Part shown: positions 31,941-34,224 of the stretch, one piece after another
Layout of the letters: every line of letters begins with the position of its first letter
Numbering within the stretch: position 1 is the first letter of the stretch
NCBI GenBank assembly: GCA_017453285.1
Contig: JAFTKL010000071.1
Location: 1 to 34,224, forward strand
Source: Clostridia bacterium
GTDB taxonomy: Bacteria; Bacillota; Clostridia; Oscillospirales; CAG-272
Direction: 5' to 3'
Length of the DNA stretch: 34,224 bases
Notes under the pieces: generated by a model
Seen by the model: the letters and a program-made list of their open reading frames with translations, nothing else
Told to the model about the DNA's origin: nothing
The model's database searches: none
Program-made: the position numbers and the translations under genes

Positions 31941-32013
31941 ATAAGGTAAGATCTACCGCAAAAACCATTCGAAATAACCGCTATCACGGATTTTACCTTG
32001 ATAGCGGATTTTT
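31941..32013 (+). ncRNA. Candidate small RNA or attenuator leader
   Basis: From the expected start of the consensus promoter, about 73 bases lead to a 9-bp hairpin (CCGCTATCA at 31978-31986 with TGATAGCGG at 31999-32007) followed by ATTTTT. AAGGTAA (31943-31949) is complementary to TTACCTT (31993-31999) in the hairpin loop and first stem base, giving a possible pseudoknot or competing fold. No ORF of note lies inside. Either a free small RNA or a conditional terminator before the lipoprotein genes would fit. I do not recognise a known RNA class. Confidence 0.45.
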
Positions 32014-32065
32014 GTCTTTTATATCCTTTACTTGAGTGACAACATCTATTGTCTTGTAGTACAGC

Positions 32066-32095
32066 TTGAACATTGTTTTTTGATGAAGATATTTT
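32066..32095 (+). promoter_or_regulatory. Weak candidate promoter for the lipoprotein pair
   Basis: TTGAAC (32066-32071), 18 bases and TATTTT (32090-32095), ending 22 bases before the lipoprotein ATG. The -10 is poor. If it is inactive, the genes depend on read-through from the promoter at 31906. Confidence 0.25.
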
Positions 32096-32117
32096 AATGA
32101 AACGAAAGGGATAAATT

Positions 32118-33140
32118 ATGAAAAGATTTTTAGCGCTTATTCTCGTTTTATGTATGTGCACCGCGGTGCTTTCGTCCTGTACATCCTGCGATTCTGGCGG
32201 CGACGGAGAGGTTGAAACTCCCTCTGCACCCACCGAGCCAAAGAAGTATGCCGACCCTAAGCTTATCAAAAGATTACAAACCTATTCGTGTTCGACTCGT
32301 AAAGAGGTTAAGGAGTTATTTGGTGTAGAACCTATTAATTATGACGATGAATATGATAAAGCAGACGTCTATATGTTTGACGATGGGCGTGCGGTTTACA
32401 TTGAGTATTATCATAATGAAAGTCAAGGAATAATGAATACCAAAGTCGAAGAAATGATAGACACTACATTGCTTGATCAGATTAAAGAGGGGTATTCCTA
32501 CGACAAAATAACCGAGATATTCGGCGGTGTCAAGGGGGATATGACTACCTCTATATATTGGGGACTTTATCGTTACGTGCTGAACGACGGACGGCTTCTC
32601 TACATTAATTATGACGAGCGGAAATTTGCCACATCGATTTATACGAAAGATGGGGGCGGAGAAACGATTGATCTCTATCCAAACACTATAAAAGCATTCA
32701 CTTGCGATAATATGGAAGAGTTTAAGCAACAATTCGTAAAAAACTACAGCGGAGAAGAAACAAAAATTGCGATTCCGAGACTTGTTTCGAACGAATATGA
32801 AGAGGCTTATCTACATGCCAATGGCACAGGCTTATTCTTTTCGTTTGTTCCGAAAGGTTGTGAAGAGGGAAGTGCCGAATATTTCAATGAAAGATTTTGG
32901 ATTGAGATATATCAAATCGACTTGACGTATAGTGATATGCTTGATGTCTATAAAGAAGAGTATGATCTTGAAGCGGTTGAGTATGGTGATACAGCGGCTT
33001 ATGTTGGTGGGGCGTTCGTATTTAATAACAACGGTAGGGCTATTTTGGTAACGGTCCCTCTGTCGATGGATATAACTACGCTCGAGGAGCTTGAGAAATA
33101 TCTGGTTATTGAGTATCTTGACCTTGGCGCAGAAGAATAA
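32118..33140 (+). CDS. Lipoprotein with two BLIP/SmpA-like repeats (first paralog)
   Basis: A 340-residue exported lipoprotein. The signal peptide ends in a lipobox with Cys21 (AVLSSC). A Ser/Thr/Pro/Glu linker follows, then two repeats of one pattern: a helix pair with a turn and FG (KEVKELFGVEPIN; LDQIKEGYSYDKITEIFGGV) followed by a strand with D-G-R and Y-I-Y (DDGRAVYIEYY; NDGRLLYINYD). This resembles the small alpha/beta fold of BLIP or SmpA, but the link is from pattern only. The rest (about 190-340) is novel to me. AAAGGGAT precedes the start. It is one of two tandem paralogs and is AT-richer than sigE. Confidence 0.75.
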   Translation: MKRFLALILVLCMCTAVLSSCTSCDSGGDGEVETPSAPTEPKKYADPKLIKRLQTYSCSTRKEVKELFGVEPINYDDEYDKADVYMFDDGRAVYIEYYHNESQGIMNTKVEEMIDTTLLDQIKEGYSYDKITEIFGGVKGDMTTSIYWGLYRYVLNDGRLLYINYDERKFATSIYTKDGGGETIDLYPNTIKAFTCDNMEEFKQQFVKNYSGEETKIAIPRLVSNEYEEAYLHANGTGLFFSFVPKGCEEGSAEYFNERFWIEIYQIDLTYSDMLDVYKEEYDLEAVEYGDTAAYVGGAFVFNNNGRAILVTVPLSMDITTLEELEKYLVIEYLDLGAEE

Positions 33141-33162
33141 AGAATAATTTAAAGGAGGATAT

Positions 33163-34224
33163 ATGAAAAGACTTTTAGCTCTAATTCTCGCTTTATGCAT
33201 ATGCGTTGCGGTTCTTTCGTCTTGCGCGTCCTACGCTGATGAAGATGAAAATGAAAAGGTAGAAGTTCCTACCGCGCCGACCGAGCCCAAGGAATTTGCG
33301 GACGCGAAGCTTGCTTCAAAGGTCAAGGGAGGTATGACGCGAGAGAATGTAAAGAAGCTGTTGGGCGTTGAAGGTGTGAACTGTAATTCTGCTTATCATG
33401 AAAATGCGGAAGCCTATAGATTGGACGACGGGCGCGCGGTTTATATTATTTACAGTAAAAACGGCGTAGTAGAGTATTTTAGTATTCATAAAATGGTAGA
33501 TCCCTCGCACCTTGATCAGATCAAAGAGGGATACCATTACGACAAGATAACCGAAATATTCGGGGGTGTTGATGGAATAACGATAACCTCATCCGGTATG
33601 GGAACTCAACTCTATATACTTAGTGATGGACGGGCATTGTTCATAGATTACGACTTTTGCTATTTTTCTACAGGTATGAGCATAACGTCTGCCGACGGCA
33701 AAACGGAAATCTTGGGAACACCTTCTCAGAAATGGGTAACCTTGGATGATTTCGATTCACTGAAGCAGCATCTTGCAACCTCATATAAGGGAATTAAAAT
33801 CGCTATTCCTACGCTTGTTTCGAGTGAATACAAATTTGGTAAAGCTCTTGATACAAAAGCGTGCTTCTCGTACTCTTTCGGCCCTGCGGCTTACAGTATA
33901 GATGATCAAGAGTATTACGATAGCGAGTTCAGAATTGAGGTTTCCAAAATAGATATTTTATACGAAGATATGTTGGACTACTACGATAAGGAAGACAGAA
34001 ACGAACTTATCGAATGCCGCGAGGGTGTGACTTTCGTAAAAAATTGGGGAAGATTTTTGTTTGACAATAACGGAAGAGTTATTACCGTTGATATTCCGTT
34101 GGATTTGCGGGAAGAAAAGACTCACTTGCGAGACGAAAACAGTCCGCCTGCAATAACCACCCTTGAAGAGCTTGAGAAATATCTGGTTATTGAGTATCTT
34201 GACCTGCCCGGTGCGGAAGAATAA
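33163..34224 (+). CDS. Lipoprotein with two BLIP/SmpA-like repeats (second paralog)
   Basis: A 353-residue paralog of the preceding gene, 22 bases downstream, with AAAGGAGG before the start. The lipobox cysteine is again residue 21 (AVLSSCAS). The same repeat pattern is present (LDDGRAVYIIYS; LDQIKEGYHYDKITEIFGGV; SDGRALFIDYD). The bodies have diverged strongly, yet the last about 13 codons are nearly identical in DNA to the first paralog (38 bases, 34168-34205 against 33087-33124). The stop TAA is the last codon of the window, so further copies could follow. Function unknown. Confidence 0.75.
   Translation: MKRLLALILALCICVAVLSSCASYADEDENEKVEVPTAPTEPKEFADAKLASKVKGGMTRENVKKLLGVEGVNCNSAYHENAEAYRLDDGRAVYIIYSKNGVVEYFSIHKMVDPSHLDQIKEGYHYDKITEIFGGVDGITITSSGMGTQLYILSDGRALFIDYDFCYFSTGMSITSADGKTEILGTPSQKWVTLDDFDSLKQHLATSYKGIKIAIPTLVSSEYKFGKALDTKACFSYSFGPAAYSIDDQEYYDSEFRIEVSKIDILYEDMLDYYDKEDRNELIECREGVTFVKNWGRFLFDNNGRVITVDIPLDLREEKTHLRDENSPPAITTLEELEKYLVIEYLDLPGAEE

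Overview
This window is a stretch of a spore-forming Firmicutes chromosome, almost certainly class Clostridia. The evidence is a complete spoIIIAA-AH operon, spoIIGA-sigE, whiA, and a six-gene Rnf cluster in the clostridial order C-D-G-E-A-B. Genus cannot be read from the sequence alone. Housekeeping genes are fairly GC-rich, while several accessory genes and spacers are clearly AT-richer. There are no rRNA or tRNA genes, CRISPR arrays or transposases.

Layout. 1-306: a hairpin-rich intergenic repeat and a terminator. 307-7504 (minus strand): one operon from a strong promoter, reading coaE, a lytic transglycosylase broken by two nonsense codons, an M18 aminopeptidase, prfA, a Sua5-type tRNA-modification enzyme, a type IIA topoisomerase A subunit, and a 33-residue membrane peptide. 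7533-10855 (plus): an accessory unit of ECF-like sigma factor, single-pass membrane protein (probable anti-sigma/sensor) and a secreted Big2 + ricin-like + caspase/CHAT-like protein, bounded by a clear promoter and terminator. 10870-11245: a second hairpin-rich repeat without a gene. 11257-13859 (plus): YjjG-type HAD phosphatase, murB and whiA, overlapping. 13874-15688 (minus): a membrane-anchored beta-propeller-like protein. 15968-22058 (plus): spoIIIAA-AH, then a P-loop ATPase. 22101-23909 (minus): two tandem XRE-family regulators. 24011-25014 (minus): ribF. 25125-30167 (plus): the Rnf operon. 30187-31883: spoIIGA and sigE. 31906-32013: an orphan promoter-terminator pair that could make a small RNA. 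32118-34224: two tandem paralogous lipoproteins.

How it fits together. SpoIIGA processes pro-sigma-E in the mother cell, and sigma-E is known to drive spoIIIA, so the two sporulation blocks are functionally linked although about 8 kb apart. Rnf couples ferredoxin oxidation to NAD reduction and ion pumping in anaerobes. Its rnfD carries an in-frame TAG at codon 38 but is otherwise full length. prfA (RF1, which reads UAA and UAG) is intact, which argues against simple TAG reassignment.

Best candidates for something new: the sigma factor / membrane protein / secreted CHAT-like protein unit (7533-10855), the internal stop codons in rnfD and the lytic transglycosylase, the putative small RNA at 31941-32013, and the two palindrome-rich repeats. 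All calls come from reading the sequence and knowledge of families; no database search was run.
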